Source: a virus. Taken from it: a DNA stretch of 64,000 bases. Position numbers and translations under genes: made by a program. The notes beneath the pieces are model-generated. The model did no database searches. It saw only the letters and a program-made list of their open reading frames with translations, and had not been told where the DNA came from. Every line of letters begins with the position of its first letter. The stretch's first letter is position 1. The stretch lies in the IMG/VR virus record IMGVR_UViG_3300044970_000539, positions 41,136 through 105,135 of that record, one strand, 5' to 3'. This document shows positions 21,673 to 29,037 of this stretch, piece after piece.

Positions 21673-22419
21673 ATACCCATCATATCATAGAGTTATCCAC
21701 AGGTTTTATGTTAGAAATGTCATAGTTATCCACAAGTTATCCACAATTAAATGTTACTGATATTTTTTAGATTTATCCCAAAGTGGAGGAAAGTGGAGGA
21801 TAGTGGTTTATGGAGCACTTTTATAGAGGGCGTTCGTAATGTCGCAGAGCGCCAAACCTCCTACCATAAAACCTTTACATTGTCAAACCTTCATATTTGG
21901 ATAGCGGATTATACTCCCAAACCTCTATATTGTCAAGTATATTTGATAACAATTTGATAACAAACCCCTATATAAAACCTCTCAAAATGTGAGAAAAATG
22001 TAGAAAAACCTCTATAAAAATATATAAAGGTTTGATAAATATTCTAAAATCCAGGGAAAAATATATGTCCTTCGTAATGTCTTTTATACTATAGGGTTTG
22101 GTATATCTTTTGATCCCCCGCTGCAGAATGTCTGATAATCCTGGGTTTCATTGCAGGGCGGGGGATAAATAAAGAGAGTTCGTAATACCCCTATAGTAAT
22201 AACAAACCATACATTCTGGTTTTTGGATATAGAGGTTTGAAAGATATGAGTTTATATGATATAAGGTTTGACAAACAAGGTTTGATATGCTAGAATCCTG
22301 GGAAATTTATAGGTCGTTCGTAATCTTTTTTATTGGGATATAAGGTTTGATCGAAAACCCTGCGAATTTTTTAGAAGGTTCGTAATAAGGTTTGGTGTGT
22401 AAAAGGTTTTTCGAAAATC
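21673..22419. other. non-coding repeat region with DnaA boxes: replication-origin candidate
   Basis: No convincing gene in about 750 bp. Three exact TTATCCACA boxes lie at 21693, 21726 and 21737. CAAACCT-type repeats occupy 21853-22011 (about six) and the inverted form AGGTTTG fills 22028-22400 (about eight), switching orientation around an AT-rich inverted repeat near 22006-22033. GTTCGTAAT or TTCGTAAT occurs five times, all in one orientation (21832, 22071, 22178, 22316, 22378). This is iteron-like architecture; an origin function is inference. Confidence 0.6.
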
Positions 22420-22698
22420 TCAGTCTTCAGCAGCAGAGATTTCCAAAACCTCATCAAGGGTCATGCCTTCAATGATGTCATCTTCAGTAAGTTTAATAGA
22501 CTCAAGAAACATTTCAAATGTGTCAGCAATGTATCTGCGACCATCATCTGAAACCTCAACAACCAAACCCTGTGATGTTAGATATGCCAATGGCAATCCG
22601 AGATCGTTGTATTCTATAAAGGCTCTGAAGTCTTTCTCTTCTTTATAGTTTTCATACAACTCCCCCAGGATTACACACTGTGTTACAAAATCTGTCAC
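22420..22698 (-). CDS. unknown acidic protein
   Basis: 92 residues. GLPLAYLTSQGLVVEVSDDGRRYIADTFEMFLESIK suggests a small winged-helix-like or beta-hairpin fold, but nothing is diagnostic. Third gene of a three-gene operon; the start overlaps the upstream stop by 4 bp. Confidence 0.7.
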   Translation of the reverse strand: MTDFVTQCVILGELYENYKEEKDFRAFIEYNDLGLPLAYLTSQGLVVEVSDDGRRYIADTFEMFLESIKLTEDDIIEGMTLDEVLEISAAED

Positions 22699-22973
22699 TC
22701 TTTAACTTCCTGTGCCCTGAAAAAGTCTAGAGCCGTGTCATACATAACTTCTGGGTCAAGGTCACGCATCTCGCAAAGTTCTCTCCATGCATACTCTAAC
22801 TCAAACTCACCAAGAGATGTAAGTGTTACCCACTCTGCTGCGACATACTCTGCTAACTTTAGTTCATCTACAAGCCCTGCCCAAAAATCAATTGGTAGGT
22901 AAGACACCTCTACAAGGCTTTCAGCCTCAATACTAATGTAAGCCAAAATGTCTGCTATCTTGTTATAATCCAT
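22695..22973 (-). CDS. unknown acidic protein
   Basis: 92 residues, helical and acidic. WVTLTSLGEFELEYAWREL resembles the hairpin seen in its downstream neighbour, so the two may be distant paralogues of equal length. It overlaps both neighbours. Confidence 0.7.
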   Translation of the reverse strand: MDYNKIADILAYISIEAESLVEVSYLPIDFWAGLVDELKLAEYVAAEWVTLTSLGEFELEYAWRELCEMRDLDPEVMYDTALDFFRAQEVKE

Positions 22974-23190
22974 GTCTCCACCGTTCCATTTGTAGTTTAG
23001 GGTCTAGAATACCTTCTTTTTCATACTCTGCACTTTCAATTATAGCAATTAAACGAGTGTATGTCAAGTGTGGCAATACCCTAGCAAGCATTATGCCTGT
23101 CTGTTCAAGGTCTAGATTTAAGTCCTCAATAATAGGTTTAATTCGCATAGCCACACGCTCTTCTGGCGTGATACCTCTACTAATTCTCAA
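22963..23190 (-). CDS. unknown helical protein, TTG start
   Basis: 75 residues. TTG 23190 is placed by GGGGGA a few nt upstream and by an upstream - strand TATAAT. MRISRGITPEERVAMRIKPIIEDLNLDLEQTGIMLARVL looks like a small all-helical DNA-binding-size protein. First gene of the operon. Confidence 0.65.
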   Translation of the reverse strand: MRISRGITPEERVAMRIKPIIEDLNLDLEQTGIMLARVLPHLTYTRLIAIIESAEYEKEGILDPKLQMERWRHGL

Positions 23191-23303
23191 AGCGTCCCCC
23201 TTCTATCCATTATACCAAAAGTATAGGGGGAGGGCAACCCACCACAGATGCCCTCCACCCTTTGGCATAGTCTGACCCTAGATCTATGCCTGCTCATTGT
23301 AAA

Positions 23304-23660
23304 CTAAACTAATGCTGGCAGATAGGCATTAATAAATAACTGCCAGTCAACCTGTAGGTCTTTGCCTGCTTCATAGATAGTTTCTTTAGCAATATCAATA
23401 ACGACGGTGGTCTCGCCTAGTTCAAAGTTGGTACCCTTGATAGCATAAATGCCAAACCCTGTTTCTTCTAGCACGGAGTCTTGAATAAGATAACTAATCA
23501 TCATACGGGTAAAGTAAGCATAGTCTTTCCACCTAGGCTTTGAATGCTGCAGAGCCATTGCTAGGTCCCGCTGCCATTCTGTCTCACCCCAGTGGCTATA
23601 GAGCACTACGTGTGCTTCATCCTCAACGTCTTTAAATACAAAATTAATACGGGCTCCCAT
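23304..23660 (-). CDS. unknown protein, 118 residues
   Basis: MGARINFVFKDVEDEAHVVLYSHWGETEWQRDLAMAL at the start; INFVF...VVLYSHWG recurs in uncharacterised phage proteins as far as I recall. ATG 23660 overlaps the previous stop (TAATG) and is preferred over an ATG six codons upstream. No catalytic motif. Confidence 0.7.
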   Translation of the reverse strand: MGARINFVFKDVEDEAHVVLYSHWGETEWQRDLAMALQHSKPRWKDYAYFTRMMISYLIQDSVLEETGFGIYAIKGTNFELGETTVVIDIAKETIYEAGKDLQVDWQLFINAYLPALV

Positions 23661-23806
23661 TACTCTTCTTCCTTCCAAGATACAATTGATAGTTGGTTTA
23701 ATATTTCATTGACAAGGTCTGCTTCATTATCTGATTCAGCCTCGTATCTAAATGTCATGTAATCACCTGTGGGTTCAAAGATGATTTCTACTTTATATTC
23801 GTTCAT
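23660..23806 (-). CDS. 48-residue unknown protein
   Basis: ATG 23806 overlaps the stop of the upstream gene (ATGA), and its own TAA overlaps the next ATG. VEIIFEPTGDYMTFRYEAES suggests a small beta-sheet protein. Confidence 0.65.
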   Translation of the reverse strand: MNEYKVEIIFEPTGDYMTFRYEAESDNEADLVNEILNQLSIVSWKEEE

Positions 23807-24165
23807 AGGTCTATTCCTTCGCAGTCGTGGGTTTCTTCTTCAAGTGTATCACCGCAGAAATCACATGTCAAGTCTGGTTCTCCTACCATGATTTGAATAA
23901 TAGTATTATCAGGCACAGGCTTCTCACTAAGGAAATAGCCAATGCGATTAACAAATCCCCAGCCGCTCCAGATATAGGTACCGCCATCGTCTCCGTCGCC
24001 ATACATCCAGATGCGGTTTTGTGGCTGGGACTTAATAAACTCTACCTCATCACCATAGGTCTCATACATCAAACCATCAAAGGAGGCATCTATGTCATAT
24101 GAGTTAAGTATAAACTTAAACTGCTCATCTGCTTCTTCAAAGGTCATTTCAATAAGTTTATCCAT
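23803..24165 (-). CDS. unknown protein with C-terminal zinc knuckle
   Basis: 120 residues. The body contains YGDGDDGGTYIWSGWGFVNRIGYFLSE, and the C-terminus CDFCGDTLEEETHDC carries a CxxC...H-x-C zinc site. Part of the 25406 to 23304 operon; overlaps its neighbours by 4-8 bp. Confidence 0.7.
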   Translation of the reverse strand: MDKLIEMTFEEADEQFKFILNSYDIDASFDGLMYETYGDEVEFIKSQPQNRIWMYGDGDDGGTYIWSGWGFVNRIGYFLSEKPVPDNTIIQIMVGEPDLTCDFCGDTLEEETHDCEGIDL

Positions 24166-24403
24166 TGGCCTTGGTCCTATCTGCTATAGCAAATGCTAGT
24201 TGGTATGTTAGTTGGTATACATTAGCATATGCGTCAAGTACACCTTCTAAGTAATCTCTTGCAGGTCCGTCCTCAATACCAGAAAGACGTGTCTGTGTGT
24301 CATACATAAGGTTTTTAAGTTCACCGTGTAGGATATCAGTTCCTGACTCTCCCATATCAATTAGTTTCTGTAGGTTTGGTGCTAGTTTGTCTCCATTTGT
24401 CAT
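24158..24403 (-). CDS. 81-residue helical protein
   Basis: All-helical sequence without a known motif. ATG 24403 overlaps the upstream stop (ATGA). An internal promoter is possible: on the - strand TGTCAG (24431-24426), 10 nt, TATACT (24415-24410), then 6 nt to this ATG. Confidence 0.7.
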   Translation of the reverse strand: MTNGDKLAPNLQKLIDMGESGTDILHGELKNLMYDTQTRLSGIEDGPARDYLEGVLDAYANVYQLTYQLAFAIADRTKANG

Positions 24404-24573
24404 TTATTAAGTATATCCTCTGCTACTGACAAAAGGTGGCGGGTAGCCTCAATTGCTCCAACATTATAATGCCAGTCAATTGAATCCTCTCCTAACGATG
24501 ACTGTTCAATTAGTTCCTTGTCTTGTTCAAGACTGATTAAATGAATCTTCATATACTCAATAAACTGGGTCAT
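24400..24573 (-). CDS. 57-residue helical protein
   Basis: MTQFIEYMKIHLISLEQDKELIEQ and a C-terminal helix RHLLSVAEDILNK. AAAGGAT upstream. Coupled to both neighbours by ATGA and TAATG. Function unknown. Confidence 0.65.
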   Translation of the reverse strand: MTQFIEYMKIHLISLEQDKELIEQSSLGEDSIDWHYNVGAIEATRHLLSVAEDILNK

Positions 24574-24743
24574 TATCTATCCTTTCGTAAAGAGGTTTCT
24601 CGCAGGGCAGGGTCAAAGATTTCGCAGTAGCAGACATGGCATAGCATGAAGTTATCAGCCTCATCAACATTAAGTTTATTCTTGCATACTGTGCAGTCGT
24701 ATTCAGTAAAGGTGGCAAATCGGGTGTAAATTACATTGGTCAT
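24573..24743 (-). CDS. 56-residue zinc-ribbon protein
   Basis: YDCTVCKNKL and MLCHVCYCEIF give two CxxC pairs. A - strand TATAAT (24756-24751) lies 7 nt before the ATG, close to the leaderless register; no ribosome site is visible. Confidence 0.65.
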   Translation of the reverse strand: MTNVIYTRFATFTEYDCTVCKNKLNVDEADNFMLCHVCYCEIFDPALRETSLRKDR

Positions 24744-24747
24744 AATA

Positions 24748-24963
24748 CTAATTATACGGGTTGGTGTTGATTTTCACAAGCCCACGGGGTGTGACCTTGC
24801 TCACATCTGTAATGATAGGGGCATTTCCATCTTCTTCTGATATTAGGACAACTATTCCATACCCTCCACAAATACAGGCAGGATCAAGAACCTTATCAGC
24901 ACAAGCAGTGATTTGAATCAGCGCATCACAATCAGTACATAGATAATCATACTTAGTCCACAT
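24748..24963 (-). CDS. 71-residue zinc protein
   Basis: YLCTDCDALIQITACADKVLDPACICGG carries two CxxC/CxC elements. It overlaps the upstream gene by 11 bp. A TGTGA-N6-TCACA palindrome (24790-24805) lies inside the coding sequence. Confidence 0.65.
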   Translation of the reverse strand: MWTKYDYLCTDCDALIQITACADKVLDPACICGGYGIVVLISEEDGNAPIITDVSKVTPRGLVKINTNPYN

Positions 24964-25096
24964 TGATTACTCCCCAGCACTTATCGCAGGTAAAGCCATT
25001 AGGTAGGGAAACATCATCAACTCTATCTCCTTCTACCCCATCCCAGCAGGGTACACAAATAACACAATCATCTAAGTAAACACCAATAGTATTCAT
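24953..25096 (-). CDS. 47-residue zinc-binding micro-protein
   Basis: DCVICVPCWDG and GFTCDKCWGV provide two pairs of Cys (CxxCxxC and CxxC). It overlaps the previous stop. Function unknown. Confidence 0.6.
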   Translation of the reverse strand: MNTIGVYLDDCVICVPCWDGVEGDRVDDVSLPNGFTCDKCWGVINVD

Positions 25097-25245
25097 TAGT
25101 CAAAATACCCTTCTGCCCATAAGCCCTGGAGAAACTGTTGTGCCATTAAGATACCCTCTTTATCATCAGGGTCAGTTATATACTTATATGAATTGTGTAC
25201 AGCATTGCTCATCTTATCTAAATCATCAATGGTATAACCTAACAT
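25096..25245 (-). CDS. 49-residue unknown protein
   Basis: MLGYTIDDLDKMSNAVHNSY... helical and acidic. GGGGAG lies 5 nt before ATG 25245, inside the upstream gene's end. Coupled. Confidence 0.65.
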   Translation of the reverse strand: MLGYTIDDLDKMSNAVHNSYKYITDPDDKEGILMAQQFLQGLWAEGYFD

Positions 25246-25406
25246 TATTCTCCCCAATATTCTACTATAAGGTTTAATGCACTACAGATACGGCAATCAC
25301 AAGGGTCTCCCCCCATGTTTTCCATAAATTCAATGTGAGAGAAATTATCCTCACAGATTTGTTCAACAAGGTCTTTTACTGTGTAAGGTTTGAATGTGGT
25401 AGTCAT
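25245..25406 (-). CDS. 53-residue Cys-containing protein, operon leader
   Basis: Helical N-terminus, then MGGDPCDCRICSALN with C-x-C-x2-C. The first gene of the 25406 to 23304 operon: - strand TATAAT (25418-25413) is exactly 6 nt before the ATG, with TTGTAT as a partial -35 at 17 bp. Leaderless. Confidence 0.65.
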   Translation of the reverse strand: MTTTFKPYTVKDLVEQICEDNFSHIEFMENMGGDPCDCRICSALNLIVEYWGE

Positions 25407-25495
25407 ATATTAATTATAGCCGAAATCCTAGAAAAATACAAATCCTTACGTAATCGTAAAGTGTGTTTAATATCACATTGTCGAAAAATTTCTTG

Positions 25496-25569
25496 CGATC
25501 CGTACGGGACTTGAACCCGTGACCTCCACCGTGACAGGGTGGCGAACTAACCAACTATTCTAACGGACC
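25496..25569 (-). tRNA. tRNA-Asp (GTC)
   Basis: Acceptor GGTCCGT/ACGGATC, D stem GAAT/GTTC, anticodon stem CCACC/GGTGG with anticodon GTC, T stem ACGGG/CCCGT with loop TTCAAGT. It lies downstream of the DUF932 gene on the same strand and may be processed from its transcript. Confidence 0.93.
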
Positions 25570-25573
25570 GTGT

Positions 25574-25597
25574 GAGCAGTTTTAATTCTTACTCAGG
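25574..25597 (-). ncRNA. 24-nt conserved hairpin element, copy 1
   Basis: On the - strand: CCT, stem GAGTA, 11-nt loop ending AAAC, stem TGCTC (one G-U pair). It sits between the DUF932 stop and tRNA-Asp. One of five copies, all exactly 24 nt. Confidence 0.7.
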
Positions 25598-25608
25598 AAT
25601 TTTTTTAA

Positions 25609-26625
25609 TTATGCAATTTGCAAAGTGCTTTGCACAATCTTTAGCAAACGATTTTTTTCTGCATTAATAGCAGGGTCAAAACCACTTGCAGATGCAAGGA
25701 TAGATTCGTTAGAACCACCACGAGCAGAACGGTACCAATCAAGGCGTTCAGTTAGTGCATTGAAAGCACCCCAAGCATTACCAGCAATCATGCCGTTAAA
25801 CTCGCCTGTGTAGATGTCATTGATAACATCAACCTTGTTTTCCCACTTCTTGAAAGCACCCTTAGAATCTTTTTCTGGCTTAGGGTATGCAGCAAGAATG
25901 ATGTCGTTAAATTGCTTAGCAGAAACTTCCTTCTCAATCATAGCCTTAGCCATGAGGTCAAAAGAATCCATGTACTTGTGAGCCATGCCAAGAGTCTCAC
26001 GAGCAACGGCAACCTTACCAGAAGCGGTCTGAGTGTGGCGAATCTTGAAAGATTGCTTGACACCATTCTTTTTCTTAGTAGTGTTTAGTGCAAGATTAAG
26101 AGTGTTAGCGCACACAACACGAACAGGTGTAATGCTTGCTTGAATAGCGATTGAGCCGTCATGTGATGTGTTGATAAGTAAATAAGTCTTTACCTTATCT
26201 GCAACACCGTTAGGGTCTAGGACAGTTTCACGCTCTAGTGCTAATGCACCGAATACGACACGACCACCCTTGATTGAGCCAGCCGTTTCCCAACGACCTC
26301 CACCGTCAAGAATGTTGTCACCGAATGAGAATAAATCTTCATTCTGCATAACATGATAACGCTCACCAACGACACCAAGAATGTCGGTCTGTGAGTTATC
26401 AGTAGGGTTAGTACGCAAAACATACTGGTATGCCTTGTCGCTTGTTAAGTGTGATGGGGTTTCCAAATCTTCCAGACGAACATTCCAATTATTTAGATTG
26501 GCAGCAGCAAGCATTTCGCTTGTTGTTTTTTCTTCTGTAAATACGGTACCCAATCCATGCCAAGCAGGTTCACGAAATGATGCAAAACTTGCTACGCCAT
26601 TTTGTGATTCTAGTTCATGTGCCAT
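25609..26625 (-). CDS. DUF932 phage/plasmid-like protein
   Basis: 338 residues from ATG 26625 (AAAAGGAGA upstream; the open frame extends 55 codons further without support). MAHELESQNGVASFASFREPAWHGLGTVF is the standard DUF932/TIGR03299 opening, followed by YHVMQNEDLFSFGDNIL, LLINTSHDGSIAIQASITPVRVVCANTLNLAL and FKIRHTQTA. These proteins occur widely in phages and plasmids; function is not established, though they are often abundant early proteins. The promoter has the TGTCAG-N10 architecture with a CRP-like half-degenerate site upstream. Confidence 0.9.
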   Translation of the reverse strand: MAHELESQNGVASFASFREPAWHGLGTVFTEEKTTSEMLAAANLNNWNVRLEDLETPSHLTSDKAYQYVLRTNPTDNSQTDILGVVGERYHVMQNEDLFSFGDNILDGGGRWETAGSIKGGRVVFGALALERETVLDPNGVADKVKTYLLINTSHDGSIAIQASITPVRVVCANTLNLALNTTKKKNGVKQSFKIRHTQTASGKVAVARETLGMAHKYMDSFDLMAKAMIEKEVSAKQFNDIILAAYPKPEKDSKGAFKKWENKVDVINDIYTGEFNGMIAGNAWGAFNALTERLDWYRSARGGSNESILASASGFDPAINAEKNRLLKIVQSTLQIA

Positions 26626-26656
26626 GAGTTTTCTCCTTTTTGTTGTTGTTAATTTA

Positions 26657-26678
26657 AGTATACACGGACGGTCTGACA
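26657..26678 (-). promoter_or_regulatory. TGTCAG-N10 promoter (a), upstream of DUF932
   Basis: On the - strand TGTCAG (26678-26673), exactly 10 nt, then TATACT (26662-26657). A TTGCAT is 17 bp upstream of the -10. The leader contains the ribosome site AAGGAG. Confidence 0.75.
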
Positions 26679-26725
26679 AATGCAAATCGGGATAGTTAAA
26701 CATAGGGCAATTCGGACATTTTTCT

Positions 26726-26741
26726 TGTGATCTTAAACACA
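26726..26741. promoter_or_regulatory. near-consensus CRP-type palindrome
   Basis: TGTGA-N6-ACACA, one mismatch from TGTGA-N6-TCACA. Centred about 83 bp upstream of the predicted start of promoter (a). Confidence 0.45.
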
Positions 26742-26801
26742 TGCTCGTAACTTGACATTGACTGGTCAGCCGTGTCGAAAAATTTTTCAAGGGATTGAGC
26801 G

Positions 26802-26825
26802 GAGCAGTTTTAAAACATGCTCAGG
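26802..26825 (-). ncRNA. 24-nt conserved hairpin element, copy 2
   Basis: On the - strand: CCT, GAGCA, loop TGTTTTAAAAC, TGCTC. Lies about 20 nt 3' of the stop of 26845-27261. Confidence 0.75.
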
Positions 26826-26844
26826 TTTTGTTAGTAGCCCCCTA

Positions 26845-27261
26845 CTAAATATCTACTCTGTCAACACTGGATGACAAATAAGTTACCTCTTCACCATATG
26901 AAACAGAATCAAAATCAATTTCATGAATTGCATTAATTGCTTCTTCTTCATTACGTGCATTGACTGTAATTGAATACTGAACTGAAACTTCCAATTCAAA
27001 TTCTTTTGCTAATTCAAAACCACAGATGTCTGCAATTTCTTGTGCAGTGCTCTCATCAATGGTACCGTTTTCCATTGTTTCCAAGGTCCACTCTTGCATT
27101 TCATTACGCATACGGGAGCGCTCTGCAGCCTCGCCGTATGAGCGCTGAGTTACTTCTTGAATGTGCTTTTCTAATTGCTCAATGCGTGTTTTGTTTTGTA
27201 CTAGTTGTGACTCAAGAAACTCTCGTGTCATGTAGTGATTGTCTATTACTGGTTGGTCCAT
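26845..27261 (-). CDS. coiled-coil plus beta-domain protein of unknown function
   Basis: 138 residues. About 12-60 is a strong coiled coil (FLESQLVQNKTRIEQLEKHI), then a linker and a beta-rich C-terminal domain (ELEVSVQYSITVNARNEEEAINAIHEIDFDSVSY) like the small sensor modules with duplicated strands seen in phage early proteins. Own promoter (b) and 3' hairpin, so probably monocistronic. Confidence 0.75.
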   Translation of the reverse strand: MDQPVIDNHYMTREFLESQLVQNKTRIEQLEKHIQEVTQRSYGEAAERSRMRNEMQEWTLETMENGTIDESTAQEIADICGFELAKEFELEVSVQYSITVNARNEEEAINAIHEIDFDSVSYGEEVTYLSSSVDRVDI

Positions 27262-27293
27262 GGGGGCCCTCTTTCTGTTAGTTGTTTAATTTA

Positions 27294-27323
27294 ATTATAC
27301 TGGGCACCACTGACAAATGTCAA
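27294..27323 (-). promoter_or_regulatory. TGTCAG-N10 promoter (b)
   Basis: On the - strand TTGACA (27323-27318), then TGTCAG (27315-27310), exactly 10 nt, TATAAT (27299-27294). Here the box lies inside an 18-bp spacer between otherwise consensus -35 and -10 elements. Confidence 0.8.
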
Positions 27324-27337
27324 GATCCCCTTACGGG

Positions 27338-27361
27338 GAGTAGTTTATACACATACTCAGG
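27338..27361 (-). ncRNA. 24-nt conserved hairpin element, copy 3
   Basis: On the - strand: CCT, GAGTA, loop TGTGTATAAAC, TACTC. Base pair 4 is U-A instead of C-G, a compensatory change. A short CCCC/GGGG hairpin follows. Confidence 0.75.
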
Positions 27362-27419
27362 TGTCTCATCTCAGGCATACCTACGCATCATGGCATAGGG
27401 CTTAGCAGAGATAAATTAT

Positions 27420-27845
27420 TTAGAGATAACGAGCAATAGCGTTGTATGTAGAAGTATTAACTACTTCCTCATCTGTCATCTTGAGAATACGAATAGCGTT
27501 CTCAATTTCCTGCTTTTGCTCTAGGTATGAGTGACGACCCATTTGCTCAAACTCACGCTCAGGCTCTACTGGCAGACCTTCTTTAGATACTGTCAGGTCA
27601 AAGTCAATGTTGAGTTGGTTGTTCCATGAGCGATAGTTAGTGCGGAAGTTTTCTGCCTTCTTGATGTTTGCTACTGCATACTCAACAAGTTCCTTCTGCC
27701 ACTTCTCATAAGCCTTCTTATACTTTGCTTCGTTTGCTTCTTGTGAGGTGTAAGACTTTTCTAGTTCTGCTAAACGAGTTTCTAGTGCCTTAATTACCTT
27801 TGGTGTTGCGATTTTTACTGAGATTGATTTTCCGTTTCTTGCCAT
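27420..27845 (-). CDS. coiled-coil protein of unknown function
   Basis: 141 residues, mainly helical: IKALETRLAELEKSYTSQEANEAKYKKAYEKWQKELVEY, then QKQEIENAIRILKMTDEEVVNTSTYNAIARYL. Basic N-terminus (MARNGKSISVKI). Possibly nucleic-acid associated. GAGA-type ribosome site; followed by hairpin copy 3. Confidence 0.75.
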   Translation of the reverse strand: MARNGKSISVKIATPKVIKALETRLAELEKSYTSQEANEAKYKKAYEKWQKELVEYAVANIKKAENFRTNYRSWNNQLNIDFDLTVSKEGLPVEPEREFEQMGRHSYLEQKQEIENAIRILKMTDEEVVNTSTYNAIARYL

Positions 27846-27891
27846 GTGTTTTCTCTTTTCTTTGGTGGTTTAATTGTTAGGGGGTTGTGTT

Positions 27892-27915
27892 GAGCAGTTT
27901 GTATTCATGCTCAGG
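27892..27915 (-). ncRNA. 24-nt conserved hairpin element, copy 4
   Basis: On the - strand: CCT, GAGCA, loop TGAATACAAAC, TGCTC. Lies 15 nt 3' of the stop of 27930-28094. Confidence 0.75.
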
Positions 27916-27929
27916 AATAAGCAATTAGA

Positions 27930-28094
27930 TTACTTAGCCGTCCAAGTTGTGTATCGGTGTGAGCCATTGACATCTAACTTTACACGAACATTACCATTTG
28001 GTTGTGGGTTAATCTCTACGATTGTTCCTGTTACCTTTGACTTCTGTGTTGTGTATGTGTCGCCTACCTTGTAGGTTGCTGTTGCTACTGACAT
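27930..28094 (-). CDS. 54-residue beta-rich small protein
   Basis: From ATG 28094 (AAAAGGAG upstream). YKVGDTYTTQKSKVTGTIVEINPQPNGNVRVKLDVNGSHRYTTW looks like a small SH3/OB-like beta barrel, a shape common in regulatory phage proteins. Function unknown. Promoter (c) upstream, hairpin copy 4 downstream. Confidence 0.75.
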   Translation of the reverse strand: MSVATATYKVGDTYTTQKSKVTGTIVEINPQPNGNVRVKLDVNGSHRYTTWTAK

Positions 28095-28135
28095 TGTGTT
28101 TCTCCTTTTGTTTAGTGTGTTTTGCTTATGTATTA

Positions 28136-28157
28136 AGTGTAACATTTCCTACTGACA
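28136..28157 (-). promoter_or_regulatory. TGTCAG-N10 promoter (c)
   Basis: On the - strand TGTCAG (28157-28152), exactly 10 nt ending in TGT (extended -10), TACACT (28141-28136). TTGATA is 17 bp upstream of the -10. Confidence 0.75.
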
Positions 28158-28205
28158 TTATCAACATTTTTCTGAGATTTCTCACTATTTGAGACGCTCA
28201 GGGGG

Positions 28206-28221
28206 TGTGAGTTGAGTCACA
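28206..28221. promoter_or_regulatory. CRP/GlxR-type palindrome TGTGA-N6-TCACA
   Basis: Perfect half-sites with spacer GTTGAG, in intergenic DNA, centred about 84 bp upstream of the predicted start of promoter (c). Confidence 0.65.
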
Positions 28222-28237
28222 TTAGACAGATTGAGGG

Positions 28238-28303
28238 CTATTGTCCACCTGCCACGATTAGCATGATTAGTAGCCCTATTCCTGTTGCTATTACTATTTC
28301 CAT
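28238..28303 (-). CDS. 21-residue membrane peptide
   Basis: MEIVIATGIGLLIMLIVAGGQ, a single hydrophobic helix, with GAGGAAAA 4 nt upstream. Another 21-residue peptide of similar design lies at 29531-29596. Confidence 0.45.
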   Translation of the reverse strand: MEIVIATGIGLLIMLIVAGGQ

Positions 28304-28309
28304 TTTTCC

Positions 28310-29032
28310 TCATTTCTTTGTTGCTGAGAATACTATGTCACTCTTTGAGTATACACAAAGTGAGCAAGAAACGCAAGCCGAACCCTTAGTGCTAATTAGT
28401 GGTATCTGCTTATTATTCTCAGGACACTTAGCGCCAGGTTTATTTGTTAGGGCTTTCATGTCTGCTTGTCCAATTAGAAAGTTTTTAGCAAGGTATGCTA
28501 ATTTAACTCCATGATCTGTTTTTAATTCCACACCTGTATCTTTATTCTCGCTATCTGTGGAATAGTATAGTGAGAGATTATCAATACCCTTCAACATTAG
28601 GGCGGCACTTTTAACTCTAGTGTAAACCCAGAATTGAATATCAGGATTATTAAGGATGACATGCTTCCATGCGAATGTATAAGTATCGTTAAAGAAGTCT
28701 CCGTCCCAATGGATACGGAATAGCATAGGGGCTTCACGCTTTACACAATCAGCCTTGAAGTCTTTTATCATATCTTCAAGCAATGCTTCAATAGTATCGT
28801 GATCAGCGTCTTTAACTAATTCCCAATTGTGCAATAGGTTTTTCTTTACTGTTGGGAATACTTTTTCCAATTTGCCAGCATAACAAACACTCTCGCATAC
28901 GCTAGTCGCTCCAGGGCATGAATAAGCCTTTCCTGCGGGTAATCCGAAAGTGTTGGCGATACTTGCTTGTTTTCCATTTGGTGTAACTGCATTTGCTACT
29001 TTCCTATCTTTGCTTCTTAGTAGTTTAGTCAT
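28310..29032 (-). CDS. GP88-like Cys-rich phage protein
   Basis: 240 residues from ATG 29032. KAYSCPGATSVCESVCYAGKLE holds a C-x6-C-x3-C cluster, and the C-terminus AKCPENNKQIPL followed by ACVSCSLC a second set, matching the actinophage GP88 family. FRIHWDGDFFNDTYTFAWKHVI and VYTRVKSAALML are also family-like. A metal or Fe-S cluster is likely; some recall radical-SAM-like layouts, but no CxxxCxxC is present. Promoter (d) upstream. Confidence 0.8.
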   Translation of the reverse strand: MTKLLRSKDRKVANAVTPNGKQASIANTFGLPAGKAYSCPGATSVCESVCYAGKLEKVFPTVKKNLLHNWELVKDADHDTIEALLEDMIKDFKADCVKREAPMLFRIHWDGDFFNDTYTFAWKHVILNNPDIQFWVYTRVKSAALMLKGIDNLSLYYSTDSENKDTGVELKTDHGVKLAYLAKNFLIGQADMKALTNKPGAKCPENNKQIPLISTKGSACVSCSLCVYSKSDIVFSATKK

Positions 29033-29037
29033 GGTGG

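Noticed and set aside
21841-22410. CRISPR array in the repeat-rich region
   Set aside because: Repeats are only 7-9 bp, irregularly spaced and switch orientation; no uniform spacers and no cas genes.
24790-24805. TGTGA-N6-TCACA copy as another CRP-type site
   Set aside because: It lies inside the coding sequence of 24748-24963 with no promoter at a suitable distance, so I do not count it as regulatory.
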